DNA from: Mycobacterium kansasii ATCC 12478
GTDB lineage: Bacteria > Actinomycetota > Actinomycetes > Mycobacteriales > Mycobacteriaceae
Assembly: GCF_000157895.3 (NCBI RefSeq)
Contig: NC_022663.1
Location: 558,001-622,000 of the forward strand
Direction of reading: 5' to 3'
Length of the DNA: 64,000 nucleotides
Below the pieces are notes generated by a model that saw nothing but the letters and a program-made list of their open reading frames with translations, made no database searches and was not told the origin of the DNA. A program made the position numbers and the translations under genes. Below are positions 27,970 through 37,019 of the stretch, piece by piece. The stretch's first letter is position 1. Every line of letters starts with the position of its first letter.

Positions 27970-28806
27970 TCAAGAAGCACGGAGCCTTGCGACTAACAGT
28001 CGGCGACTGCGCTTACCTACGGCCTGCTCGTCTTGAAGCGGCCTCGAAGTGAAGCCCCACGGGGAAATGTGTGGGACCTCACGCGCGTAACCAGCATAGC
28101 GGTCGCCGAAAACACGCTTCAGTCGCCGATCCTCCAATTCGTTGTAAACGATGCCATACCCAGCGTTCAACATTGCGATCGCAGCTGCCGTCATGGTAGG
28201 ACCCGACAAAATTGCGCACGCCCATGAGAGCCCTATGCCTGACCAAAACAGCGGATGACGCACTCGAGCGTAAGGTCCACGCTGTATAGGAACAAAAGAT
28301 ACAGGATTGCAGAATTCACAAACGAAACCCACGCGCGCCGTTCCGAGGGTCCGCCAAGCCGACACGAATAATGCGAACGCCCCGATAGCCACCAAGATAC
28401 CTAGTGCGTCTTCCGCAATGTCAAGAACCGACCTAGGAAGCTTAGGGAATGTTTCATTGCACGACATATTAATGCCGTTGAAGGATGGGCGCAACATCTG
28501 CGAAAATCCAATAGTGACTCCAGGAAAAATATCTACAATAAATGCCCGCCTGTATCCATCTCCATGCGAGAGGAATCGCTTGCGATGCCACTCAAAAATC
28601 ACGCTATGCCAAAAAGTCCACAGCAGCCAGACGACCGTGACATTCAGCAACACCAACCACATCGATAACTCAAAAGCTGATTCAAAGACGGCCTGACAGC
28701 CGGCCACCCCTACCATTGCAAGTGGGAACCCAATCCAAATCGCGTAACGCATGAACTTTCGGTCAAATTCATCTTTGACTCGTAACGCATCGAGCAGATC
28801 GTCCAC
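27970..28806 (-). CDS. Isoprenylcysteine carboxyl methyltransferase-like membrane protein
   Basis: This 278-aa protein has about five membrane segments. Its C-terminal signature is G-P-Y-A-R-V-R-H-P-L-F-W-S-G-I-G-L followed by N-E-L-E-D-R-R-L-K-R-V-F-G and Y-A-R-E-V-P. This is the SAM-binding RHPxY...E(E)xxL pattern of the ICMT/phospholipid-methyltransferase family. In bacteria such proteins methylate diverse small or lipid substrates at the membrane. It lies among oxidative enzymes, so methylation of a hydroxylated or carboxylated product is a reasonable guess. The ATG at 28806 faces a shared promoter gap with the next gene. Confidence 0.8.
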   Translation of the reverse strand: MDDLLDALRVKDEFDRKFMRYAIWIGFPLAMVGVAGCQAVFESAFELSMWLVLLNVTVVWLLWTFWHSVIFEWHRKRFLSHGDGYRRAFIVDIFPGVTIGFSQMLRPSFNGINMSCNETFPKLPRSVLDIAEDALGILVAIGAFALFVSAWRTLGTARVGFVCEFCNPVSFVPIQRGPYARVRHPLFWSGIGLSWACAILSGPTMTAAAIAMLNAGYGIVYNELEDRRLKRVFGDRYAGYAREVPHISPWGFTSRPLQDEQAVGKRSRRLLVARLRAS

Positions 28807-29306
28807 GGTGGACCCTCACGCACGTGATCGAAGGGCTAGGCCAACAGCCTGATCGCTGCGTCGATAACACGCACGCAGTGACAGCCAGGTGGGAGCTTAA
28901 CATGCGACCGATGGCGCGTCATCAGTTTTGCCCAACAGGCACAGTCGATCCAAGCCGATGATCATCAAGCAGGTCAAATTGCACCGAACAACTTCGCGTT
29001 TAGGCGGCATGGGCGTGCACATCCCGAGGTAGCGTTGAAGCCAACGTGGCGCTCTACCCCGTGCAATCGCTGAAGCTGCTCGAGTGATTCGTGGTGTTGC
29101 TCATCCCACTGCCACTGCCCCATCACAGTGTAGGCAACCACTCAAGGAGGTTCCCTGAGGAACGTTGCGTCAGTGGCGAAGTGACCCTAGTTGCATCCAG
29201 CACGTGTACCCCGGCTGCTATGCGTATACCCGCCGGTCCCGACCTTAACGCTGCTAACAAGCTGGCTAAAATAGTCAGAAACAAAATTGACCAGAACGGA
29301 GGAGAT
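28807..29306. other. Divergent intergenic region (500 bp)
   Basis: This gap separates the methyltransferase-like gene (minus) from the membrane-protein gene (plus). A plus-strand frame is open from 29091 but has no coding character before the ATG at 29307, which alone has a good ribosome site. The caaggaggttccctgagg segment at 29142-29159 looks like a Shine-Dalgarno without a convincing gene after it. The gap may hold remains of a deleted gene. Confidence 0.4.
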
Positions 29307-30026
29307 ATGGGACGCGAAGACACGAAACTAATCCAGTATCTTTCAATTTGGCTAGTGATAATTGCTCTGCTAAGTCATGCGGTAGGTTTTATTTTCTTAG
29401 CTCGCTTCCTGCCGCCGACACCGCCGTCACGCGACGCGTCGTATGTCGCATCTTTCTATCACGAAAATACCACCGGGATCATGGTTACGTGCGTGCTGGT
29501 GACGTTCGTCGGTCCCCTAATTATTCCATTCTTCGGCGTTATTTCCGTGCAGCTGAAACGAATCCAAAGAAATAACTCATCCTTAGCTTATACTCAGCTG
29601 ATGAGTGGAGCAATCGGAGCCTCGATGTTTGCTCTCTCCGCCATGCTCTGGGCAGCCGCGGCCTTTCGGCCAGACCGCACAGCGCAAGAGATTCTGCTTC
29701 TTAGTGACATGGGCTGGATATTCTTTATGATGCCGGGCCCCTTCGCCATCACCCAGCTGGGTGCGATTGGTCTAGGGATCCTAATGGATCGAAGCCACGA
29801 TCCGATTTACCCTCGCTGGTTGGGCTACCAGAACCTGGGTACAGCGCTGCTATTGGTGCCGACCGCCTGCGTTGCAATGTTCAGGACCGGCCCGTTCGCC
29901 TGGAATGGCCTCATCGCTTTCTGGGTTCCTGCTGCCCTCTTCCATATATGGTTTATAAGCATGCTGGTGTTCACCTTTAAGGCCATTCGCAAACCGCACG
30001 CCGCTGTTCTGGAACCGGAATCGTGA
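29307..30026 (+). CDS. Multi-pass membrane protein of unknown function
   Basis: This 239-aa protein has about six hydrophobic segments (for example L-S-I-W-L-V-I-I-A-L-L and V-T-C-V-L-V-T-F-V-G-P). It contains R-D-A-S-Y-V-A-S-F-Y-H-E-N-T-T-G and F-F-M-M-P-G-P-F-A-I. The pattern fits a recurrent mycobacterial membrane family found beside oxidoreductases, but I cannot name it. The ATG at 29307 follows cggaggagat, a strong ribosome site, and decides the start against an open extension to 29091. It sits between the methyltransferase-like and P450 genes. Confidence 0.7.
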   Translation: MGREDTKLIQYLSIWLVIIALLSHAVGFIFLARFLPPTPPSRDASYVASFYHENTTGIMVTCVLVTFVGPLIIPFFGVISVQLKRIQRNNSSLAYTQLMSGAIGASMFALSAMLWAAAAFRPDRTAQEILLLSDMGWIFFMMPGPFAITQLGAIGLGILMDRSHDPIYPRWLGYQNLGTALLLVPTACVAMFRTGPFAWNGLIAFWVPAALFHIWFISMLVFTFKAIRKPHAAVLEPES

Positions 30027-30289
30027 TCTAGCACGCCACTCGAGCGGCTGCGATTACGAAGCCTTCAGATTGCCGTAACAACTATCCGAAGGACCGTATA
30101 GACAGGCGGTTTTTCGCTTACATAAGCACTGGTTCGCGCAATGGCTGCATCTAGCAACGACTCTTTGTCTCACTGGACCACGATCCTTACACCAGCCACG
30201 CATTCGCCGCGCCATCCATCTGACCAGCCCAGGGCCAATGAGCTCACGCATCCACTGACCCGTGGCAATCTGGACGAAATGTCGCACAC

Positions 30290-31774
30290 CTATTTTCGGC
30301 TGGAGTCCTTTCTGACGGTTAGCGTGGCAGGCAACCCGCCCTCCACAGCGATCGAGAATTTTGGCGAATGGCGTGGCTGCCAACCAATCGGGAAGTTCAC
30401 ACAGTATCGCTGATGAATAATTGCGAGTAAGAACTGTGCGTTCATGTACCCAAGAGCCGACCCAATGCACCGATGTGGCCCGAATCCGAATGGTAAGAAC
30501 GAAGTCGCCGGCCGCGATTGCACCTGAGCAGGGTTGGCGAAGCGGTTCGGATCATAACTGTCTGGGTTCTGCCACCACCGCGTATCACGATGCAGTGTGT
30601 ACATTGGAACGCCGATTAACGTGCCCCGCGGGATGAAATAGCCGTCGATCCAGTCATCCCGCATGGCGAACCTAGGATTCATCGGGTGCCCTTGAAGGCG
30701 TTGTCCTTCGTCGAAACACGCCTTCGCCCACGTCAAGGACTGAAGATCATTGTACGTCGGTTGTCGTCCGTCCAGCGCATCGACCTCTTCATATAATTTG
30801 ACGCGCGCCTCGCGGTTCCCATCGAGTAGCGCCAACGTCCATGACAGGGCCGCTACCACCGTTTCGTAGCCGCCGGCGATCAGCATCGCGGTCTCCTGGA
30901 TCAAATCCTTTCGCCTGATCGCCGACCCATCATCGTATTGTGCATTGAGCAGGGTCTCGAATAGATCTTGACGCTCGATCGGGTGCCCAATACGGTAATC
31001 GATCTGCTGGGAAACCCACTTTCGCAAACGGAACCACGATTTGGGAAAGCTGTCAACTCCCGGAGCCGGGATTAAATTCGGTGGAGTACAGATGAAACAC
31101 ACCGCGGCAGCTGCACGCAGAACTGCATGCAGATCGACGTCAAGATCACATACCTCACGATCGGTCACTTTGATCGAAAACATCGCGCGCATGAAGGCGG
31201 GGAGGGTCACTTTTGCGATTTCGTATTGCAGATCAATTACCGCCCCCGTCTCGGCATAGATTTCCCACCTGTCGATGCGGCCGACGAACTCGTTGGCGAT
31301 GCCGTCGGCCATCGTTGACAGGCTTCGGGCGCCGAAGAGCGGCGCAATCAACTTGCGCCGCTGTCGGAACACGTCGCCTTCCAACGTTGCTACTGAGGCG
31401 CCGATAACCTTGTTTAGACGCGCGCCAACGTTACCTCCCATGCTGTAAGCATTGCATGGATTATTCATCACATGCTTGACATGATCCGGGTGGCACACAA
31501 ACACTGTCTCTCGCAAGGGAAATGGTAGCCGAAACACATCACCATATATTTGCTGACATTCTCGGACATACTCGAATGGATCTCGGAGAAACTCCGGCAA
31601 TATCCCGACCCCGGGCCTTCCTCGTGGCCCTGGCGGGCGACGGTCTACGGGATGGCGAACACCACGAAAGAACCCGACCGGGTTCCTAGTAGGCCAGTAC
31701 GGATCATCCGCTAGCGCCCTGACCATCGCCGTCCAATGGTCACGAGCTTTCCTCCCACGCCCACCTTGACTCAT
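30290..31774 (-). CDS. Cytochrome P450
   Basis: This 494-aa bacterial P450 has the I-helix oxygen-activation motif A-G-G-Y-E-T near residue 290, the ExxR of the K helix in D-E-G-Q-R-L, and Y-D-P-N-R-F. The haem loop is F-G-F-G-P-H-R-C-I-G with the cysteine ligand near residue 443. It is soluble and needs a ferredoxin and reductase, which are not encoded nearby. The substrate is unknown. It diverges from the Baeyer-Villiger-type monooxygenase across a 330-bp gap, which suggests joint control. The extreme N-terminus (M-S-Q-G-G-R-G-R-K) may be slightly overextended. Confidence 0.93.
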   Translation of the reverse strand: MSQGGRGRKARDHWTAMVRALADDPYWPTRNPVGFFRGVRHPVDRRPPGPRGRPGVGILPEFLRDPFEYVRECQQIYGDVFRLPFPLRETVFVCHPDHVKHVMNNPCNAYSMGGNVGARLNKVIGASVATLEGDVFRQRRKLIAPLFGARSLSTMADGIANEFVGRIDRWEIYAETGAVIDLQYEIAKVTLPAFMRAMFSIKVTDREVCDLDVDLHAVLRAAAAVCFICTPPNLIPAPGVDSFPKSWFRLRKWVSQQIDYRIGHPIERQDLFETLLNAQYDDGSAIRRKDLIQETAMLIAGGYETVVAALSWTLALLDGNREARVKLYEEVDALDGRQPTYNDLQSLTWAKACFDEGQRLQGHPMNPRFAMRDDWIDGYFIPRGTLIGVPMYTLHRDTRWWQNPDSYDPNRFANPAQVQSRPATSFLPFGFGPHRCIGSALGYMNAQFLLAIIHQRYCVNFPIGWQPRHSPKFSIAVEGGLPATLTVRKDSSRK

Positions 31775-32102
31775 GCCACTACGATAGCTGCGACTCGCGC
31801 GGAACAGGTCTCGGCAGTTTTGCGGAGTTCTCCGACGTATCGGCTCAAGAAGGTGCTTGGCTGCACGAGGTTTCGAGCAACCCTAGGCGACGTGGACGTT
31901 TGACGTAAGCTGTGCGACAGTTGCCGACCGTTCCGCACGCTTGTGCGTTAGCATGATGAACGCCTGTAGGCAAAGCGCCACAGACTGGATCGACCACCTC
32001 GCCAGCGAGCACAGATACGAGCGCCATCCGACTGAAAGCGAAGAGCACGATGACCATTTGCCAGCATATCTCCCGAGAAGCAATGCTCCCTCTTAAGTTT
32101 TT
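31775..32102. other. Divergent promoter region between P450 and monooxygenase genes
   Basis: This 328-bp stretch must hold both promoters. It has lower GC than the chromosome. Short inverted words such as cgcacgcttgtgcg (31937-31950) could serve as an operator, but no regulator gene lies next to it and the assignment is only a possibility. Confidence 0.35.
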
Positions 32103-33650
32103 ATGTCTGGGGCACAATTGGAAGTAGGGAACGCCGAAGAAGTCCATTCCGACACCGATTTCGAGGTACTTATCGTCGGCGCGGGTTTTGGCGGTATCGG
32201 TGCGGCCATCGAGCTCATCAGGAAAGGCGTTGAGAACTTTTTGATTCTCGACAAAAACGATGGTGTCGGTGGAGTGTGGCGCGTCAACACTTATCCGGGT
32301 GTCGCAGCCGATCTGCCGTTCCTCTTGTATAGCTATTCCTACGCCCCGCCACGCAAGTGCACACGGTTCTTCCCGACGGGCGCCGAGGTTAGGGAATATA
32401 TCGAGCAGATCGTAGATGATTATCGGCTCACCGATCGAATCCTACTTAATACAAACGTTGCGGAAGCTGTTTGGGAAGAGCGTTCGCACAAGTGGACAGT
32501 ACATCTCGCTTCCGGCGAGACCCTCGTTAGCCGGTTCCTGATCTGTGGAATAGGTCCCTTTTCGACGGCCAAGATGCCTGACATTCCAGGTATCGAGGAC
32601 TATCAGGGTAAGGTAATCCACACTGCCCAATGGGATCACGACTTCAATTATAGTGGAAATCGTATTGCTGTTATTGGCAATGGCGCAAGTGGTCTTCAGT
32701 TGATACCCGAGCTTGCCGATATTGCTACAAGCCTAGTTGTGTTTCAGCGCCGCCCGACCTGGGTGGCACCTAAACCCGACTTTGCAGTCCCGCAGTTTAT
32801 GTCGTCGCTGGTACGGCACGCGCCTCTAACGCGAGTATTCATGCGCGCTGTCATCGCGGGGATGGTCGATCTGCTGATTACAGGACTGAGCGTCTTCCAC
32901 AAGCGAGTACCCTTTATGATTCCGCTGATGCAGCGCATCGGCTCACAAGCCTACTTCCTTTCGGTGCGAGACCGTGAGCTAAGTAAGCGCCTAACGCCGG
33001 AATATGCACCGTATTGCAAGGCTGTCTCCATCTCGAACCGTTACTTGCGCACCTTCACACGCGACCACGTAGAACTGGTCACTGTTCCGATCGAGAAGCT
33101 AACTGCCAGGGATGTCGTCACCAGGGATGGCACGCTTTATGAAGTTGACGTTTTAGTGTGTGCTACAGGATTCAAGGTTATGGATGATGGCGCGATCCCA
33201 TCATTTCCCACACGAGGGCGTAACAACACAGACTTACATCGCTTTTGGCAAGAGCATCGCTTTCAAGCGTACCAAGGCGTCTCTGTCCCGAATTTCCCCA
33301 ATCTGTTCCTAATAACTGGGCCATATGCCTATCCTGGCGGGTCTTGGATCACCATGATCGAATGCACCAGCAAGCACGCTGCGCGGGCAATTGCTGCCGC
33401 ACGGGCGCGCGGGGCCACTGCAGTCGAGATACGGAGCGGACCTCATGACCGATACTGGCGCAAATGCCTACGGCGAGCGAGGGATACGATTTGGCTATCA
33501 AAGCGCTGTGCAGGATCGAATTCCTACGTCGTTGACAATCATGGCGATCCCGTTCTTATCCGGCCGAGCTTGCATTGCGAGATGTGGTGGGGAAACAAGC
33601 GGTTCCCCCTCGGCCACTATGCATACAGCACTACGCCAGCAAGTTGTTAA
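32103..33650 (+). CDS. Baeyer-Villiger-type flavin monooxygenase
   Basis: This 515-aa protein has an FAD Rossmann motif I-V-G-A-G-F-G-G-I-G-A. The BVMO fingerprint is near residue 170 (Y-Q-G-K-V-I-H-T-A-Q-W-D), and the NADPH Rossmann motif V-I-G-N-G-A-S-G follows. It would insert oxygen next to a ketone using NADPH and O2. It is close in layout to EthA-like and other mycobacterial BVMOs; the substrate is unknown. Together with the divergent P450 it suggests stepwise oxidation of a lipid, terpenoid or sterol-like compound. The region just upstream has no clear Shine-Dalgarno sequence. Confidence 0.9.
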   Translation: MSGAQLEVGNAEEVHSDTDFEVLIVGAGFGGIGAAIELIRKGVENFLILDKNDGVGGVWRVNTYPGVAADLPFLLYSYSYAPPRKCTRFFPTGAEVREYIEQIVDDYRLTDRILLNTNVAEAVWEERSHKWTVHLASGETLVSRFLICGIGPFSTAKMPDIPGIEDYQGKVIHTAQWDHDFNYSGNRIAVIGNGASGLQLIPELADIATSLVVFQRRPTWVAPKPDFAVPQFMSSLVRHAPLTRVFMRAVIAGMVDLLITGLSVFHKRVPFMIPLMQRIGSQAYFLSVRDRELSKRLTPEYAPYCKAVSISNRYLRTFTRDHVELVTVPIEKLTARDVVTRDGTLYEVDVLVCATGFKVMDDGAIPSFPTRGRNNTDLHRFWQEHRFQAYQGVSVPNFPNLFLITGPYAYPGGSWITMIECTSKHAARAIAAARARGATAVEIRSGPHDRYWRKCLRRARDTIWLSKRCAGSNSYVVDNHGDPVLIRPSLHCEMWWGNKRFPLGHYAYSTTPASC

Positions 33651-33868
33651 AGAAGCAACCGGTGCTGTCCGATGCAGTGCCATTGCCGCGATTTTCTTAT
33701 TCAGCGAAACAAGACCTCCACCTAGACAATCGGGTGGCAAATGACGATGGTGACCGAGCGACATTATTTCTGATTTCCGTCAAGGACATTTGGGACGTTG
33801 GGTCTGCTGCACGGATAAGTGACACCGAGCTCGCTTGCCCAGACTGGGTGGGCTGAGAGGATGTCATC

Positions 33869-34177
33869 ATGGCACGGCCGTATCCCCAGGAGTTCCGCGA
33901 CGATGTTGTGCGGGTTGCCCGCAATCGTGAGAACGGTGTGACGATCGAGCAGATTGCCGCCGATTTCGGGGTGCATCCGATCACGCTGTCGAAGTGGATG
34001 CGCCAGGCCGATGTCGATGATGGGGCTAAGCCGGGCACGACGACGAATGAGTCGGCGGAGTTGCGGGAGGCCCGGCGGCGGATCAAGCTGCTCGAGCAGG
34101 AGAACGAGGTGCTGCGTCGGGCCGCGGCATATTTGTCGCAGTCGAACCTGCCGGGAAAAGGATTTACCCGCTCGTGA
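33869..34177 (+). CDS. IS3-family OrfA (HTH protein)
   Basis: This 102-aa protein has the HTH_Tnp_1 pattern Y-P-Q-E-F-R-D-D-V-V, then I-E-Q-I-A-A-D-F-G-V-H-P-I-T-L-S-K-W. A leucine-zipper-like helix follows (L-R-E-A-R-R-R-I-K-L-L-E-Q-E-N-E-V-L-R-R). It is the DNA-binding half of the transposase. Its stop overlaps the GTG of orfB (GTGA), the place where IS3 elements normally frameshift to make the OrfAB fusion. Confidence 0.92.
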   Translation: MARPYPQEFRDDVVRVARNRENGVTIEQIAADFGVHPITLSKWMRQADVDDGAKPGTTTNESAELREARRRIKLLEQENEVLRRAAAYLSQSNLPGKGFTRS

Positions 34178-34732
34178 AAGAGCTCGCCGCCAACGGGATT
34201 CCGGTGGTGGTGACGTGCCGGGTCCTCAAGCTCGCCCGCCAGCCCTACTATCGCTGGCTGACCGATCCGGTCACCGACGCCGAATACGTTGCAGCGCAGC
34301 GGGCCAACGCGTTGTTCGACGCCCACCGCGACGACCCGGAGTTCGGTTATCGGTTCCTGGTCGAGGAGGCCCGAGACGCCGGCCACCCGATGGCCGAGCG
34401 CACCGCCTGGCGGATCTGCTCGGGCAACGGCTGGTGGAGTGCCTTCGGTAAGCGCAAGCGGGGTAAGAACGGCAAGGTTGGCCCGCCGGTTCACGATGAT
34501 CTGGTCGGTCGTCGTTTCACCGCTGACGCGCCAAATCGATTGTGGCTAGCCGATATCACCGAACATCGCACCGGTGAGGGCAAGCTCTATGTGTGTGCGA
34601 TCAAGGATGTGTTCTCCAACCGCATCGTCGGCTACTCGATTGACTCGCGGATGAAGTCACGGCTGGCCACCCAAGCGTTGGCCAGCGCGGTCGCTCGTCG
34701 TGGCGATGTTGCCGGCTGCATCGTCCACAGCG
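34174..34732 (+). pseudogene. IS3-family OrfB, 5' part (cut by RIT element)
   Basis: The DDE transposase reads from the GTG at 34174 through N-R-L-W-L-A-D-I-T-E-H (first Asp) to C-I-V-H-S-D, the start of the second catalytic motif H-S-D-R-G-S-Q. There the frame enters the RIT inverted repeat and stops at 34815. The 3' continuation S-D-R-G-S-Q-F-R-S-R is found at about 38182, so the gene is interrupted at the catalytic Asp codons. Confidence 0.9.
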
Positions 34733-34821
34733 ATTATGCCGAGGTCTGTGTTAAGCCGAGGATCTGCGGAGATGTCCTGCGCTCGTGGGGGGTGCTGGCG
34801 GATTTCTCGGCTTAACGTTTC
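34731..34821 (+). repeat. RIT left inverted repeat (91 bp, perfect)
   Basis: This repeat is identical to the reverse complement of 38066-38156. It contains two copies of the word gttaagccgag in inverted orientation (near 34753 and 34806), which are probable recombinase-binding sites. Confidence 0.95.
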
Positions 34822-34872
34822 GGGTGGTGGTTAGCGTCCGTCGTATCTCTACGTCTGTGGAAGGAGACGGTG

Positions 34873-36072
34873 ATGGATACGACGGTCAGTGGGATCGGCG
34901 CGGTTGTCGTGGCGGAGTTGCGGGCGGCCGGCTATATGGAATCGACGGTTGGTCAGTACGCCAAGACGATCAAGGCGCTGACTGAGTTTGCCTCGGGGCG
35001 TGAGTATTCCACCGGCTTGGGTGTGGAGTTCGCCTCGATGACGACCAGTGTACGCACCGGCCGGTTCAGCGCGCAGCGCCGGTTCGATTACCGGCGTCTT
35101 GTTACGGTGTTCGACTCCTATGTGCAGACCGGGCGGGTGGACCTGGCGGTTCGTGGCCGCGGCGGCGGAGGCCCACGGCCGGTGGGCGGCGACTTCGTTG
35201 CGCTGGACGCCACGTGGGAGGCCGAGATGGGCCGGCGCGGTCTGGCACCGGCCACCCGCGAGGCCTATGGAAGGGTGGCGCGAAGCTACCTGGTGTTCGT
35301 AGAAAGACGCGGGATCGCCGTGCTGGACGGCGCGGATGGTGCCAGTGTCTTGGCGTTTTTGGAATCCATACTGGATCGGTGGGCCAGGTCATCGCTGTTT
35401 TGGGTGGTGTCGAACTTTCGTCCGTTCCTGAAGTTCACCGGCCGCGCCGATCTGGTTAATGCGCTGAATCTGGCTGGCGTCAAACGCTTTCACGCGATAG
35501 TCCCCCTCTTGGGCGACGCCGATGAAGAGCTGGTTGTTCGTGCGTGTGCGTCGGGGGTGGTCAGCGCGCGAGACGCCGCGATCACTTTGCTCGCATTGAC
35601 GACGGGATTGCGGGCCTGTGACATCGTGGCGCTGCGGATCGGTGATGTCGACTGGCGTGGGCACACGATCGGGATCGTGCAGCAGAAGACGGGCAACCCG
35701 CTGACGCTGCCGTTGCCGGCGCTGCTGCTGGGCAAGCTGGCTTCTTATGTGCTCGACGAGCGTCCCAGCTCCGGCGATGATCACCTATTCCTGCGTATGA
35801 AAGCGCCACACACCCGGCTCAACGACCACGCGACGGTGCACCGGGTGACCGTCGAGACATTCCGGAAAGCGGGGGTGGCCGAGGCGAAGGCGGGAACCCG
35901 GTTGCTGCGCCACAACGCCGCATCCCGGCTGCTGGCCGCAGCGGTTCCACTGCCGACGATCGCGGCAGTGCTGGGCCACGCCAGCGAAGAATCGACGAAC
36001 CTCTACATGAGCGTCGACCGGCGACGTCTGCTCGATTGCGTTCTGCCGGTCCCAGAAGCTGTGCGGTCATGA
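34873..36072 (+). CDS. ritA: RIT tyrosine recombinase A
   Basis: This 399-aa recombinase has an N-terminal core-binding domain. Its catalytic domain has T-T-G-L-R-A-C-D-I-V (Arg), Q-Q-K-T-G-N-P-L-T-L-P (Lys), L-L-R-H-N-A-A-S (His/Arg region), V-L-G-H-A-S (His) and N-L-Y-M-S-V (Tyr), so it appears complete. The ATG at 34873 lies 6 nt after aaggag, and a GTG one codon earlier is also possible. The stop overlaps the next gene's start (ATGA). It is the first of three coupled genes. Confidence 0.9.
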   Translation: MDTTVSGIGAVVVAELRAAGYMESTVGQYAKTIKALTEFASGREYSTGLGVEFASMTTSVRTGRFSAQRRFDYRRLVTVFDSYVQTGRVDLAVRGRGGGGPRPVGGDFVALDATWEAEMGRRGLAPATREAYGRVARSYLVFVERRGIAVLDGADGASVLAFLESILDRWARSSLFWVVSNFRPFLKFTGRADLVNALNLAGVKRFHAIVPLLGDADEELVVRACASGVVSARDAAITLLALTTGLRACDIVALRIGDVDWRGHTIGIVQQKTGNPLTLPLPALLLGKLASYVLDERPSSGDDHLFLRMKAPHTRLNDHATVHRVTVETFRKAGVAEAKAGTRLLRHNAASRLLAAAVPLPTIAAVLGHASEESTNLYMSVDRRRLLDCVLPVPEAVRS

Positions 36073-37019
36073 GCGGCCACGGCTTCACCAGCGCGTTCGC
36101 CACCGAGCTGGATGCCTATCTGGCGTTCAAGGCGAAGATGGGATTCACTGGCGCTTCCCGCATCTGGTACCTGAAACGGTTCGACGCCTACTGCGCCGAG
36201 CACGACCGCACGGTGTTCGACAAGGACACGGTTGAAGGCTGGGTCGCTGTTCAGCTGCAACATTCGGGCCGTTACCGGTCCTGGATGTCCTACATCCGTG
36301 ACGTCGGCCGCTGGATGGCAATGAACGAGATCCCTGGCGCGTATGTGCTCTCTGATCGGTGGAAAGCCCCTATCGTTGCCGCTCATCCCTATCTGCTGTC
36401 TCGGCGTGAAATCGAATTGTTCTTCGCTGCCGCCGCCCGGGTTCAGACGCCATGCCCGTGGCGGTGGCAGGCGGCCGCGTTTTTCACCTTGATGCACTCG
36501 TGCGGGCTGCGGACCGGCGAAACCCGCGCCTTGCAGACCGGTCAGGTCGACCTCGACGCCGGACACATCGACATCATTTGGTCCAAAGGCCATCGCGGCC
36601 GCAGGCTGCCGCTGACCGCCGAGGTGGTCGAGATCCTCGACACGTGCGACCGGACCTCGCGAGATCATTTCGCCTCGCGCCGAACGTTTTTCGTCTCCGC
36701 TACCGGCAACCAGGTCAGCGCGGCAACAGTCGGGAAGATATTCGGCCGCATCTGGGACCAGGCCGGGCTTGACCGGCCCGTGGCCGGTCAACAGCCACGG
36801 CCCTACGATTTGCGGCATCACTTCGCCTACGCCAATATCCAGCGGTGGATGACCGCCGGTGACGACGTCACCGCGATGCTGCCCTACCTGTCTCGTTACA
36901 TGGGCCACGCAACCTTTGACAGCACGTACTACTACGTGCACACCTCGCCCGATTTCATGGCCGCCTACGCCGACATCACCCGGGACCGCCAGTCCCTGCT
37001 ACCGCAGGTGGGATTCTGA
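36069..37019 (+). CDS. ritB: RIT tyrosine recombinase B
   Basis: This 316-aa recombinase has catalytic blocks S-C-G-L-R-T-G-E-T-R (Arg), W-S-K-G-H-R-G-R-R-L-P (Lys), Y-D-L-R-H-H-F-A (His/Arg), Y-M-G-H-A-T (His) and T-Y-Y-Y-V-H (Tyr). The ATG at 36069 overlaps ritA by 4 bp, and its stop overlaps ritC by one base (TGATG). Translation of the three genes is therefore tightly coupled, which supports joint action as a complex. Confidence 0.9.
   Translation: MSGHGFTSAFATELDAYLAFKAKMGFTGASRIWYLKRFDAYCAEHDRTVFDKDTVEGWVAVQLQHSGRYRSWMSYIRDVGRWMAMNEIPGAYVLSDRWKAPIVAAHPYLLSRREIELFFAAAARVQTPCPWRWQAAAFFTLMHSCGLRTGETRALQTGQVDLDAGHIDIIWSKGHRGRRLPLTAEVVEILDTCDRTSRDHFASRRTFFVSATGNQVSAATVGKIFGRIWDQAGLDRPVAGQQPRPYDLRHHFAYANIQRWMTAGDDVTAMLPYLSRYMGHATFDSTYYYVHTSPDFMAAYADITRDRQSLLPQVGF

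Noticed and set aside
29091..29306. N-terminal extension of the membrane protein at 29307
   Set aside because: The extension has no membrane or coding character, and a strong cggaggagat ribosome site precedes the ATG at 29307.
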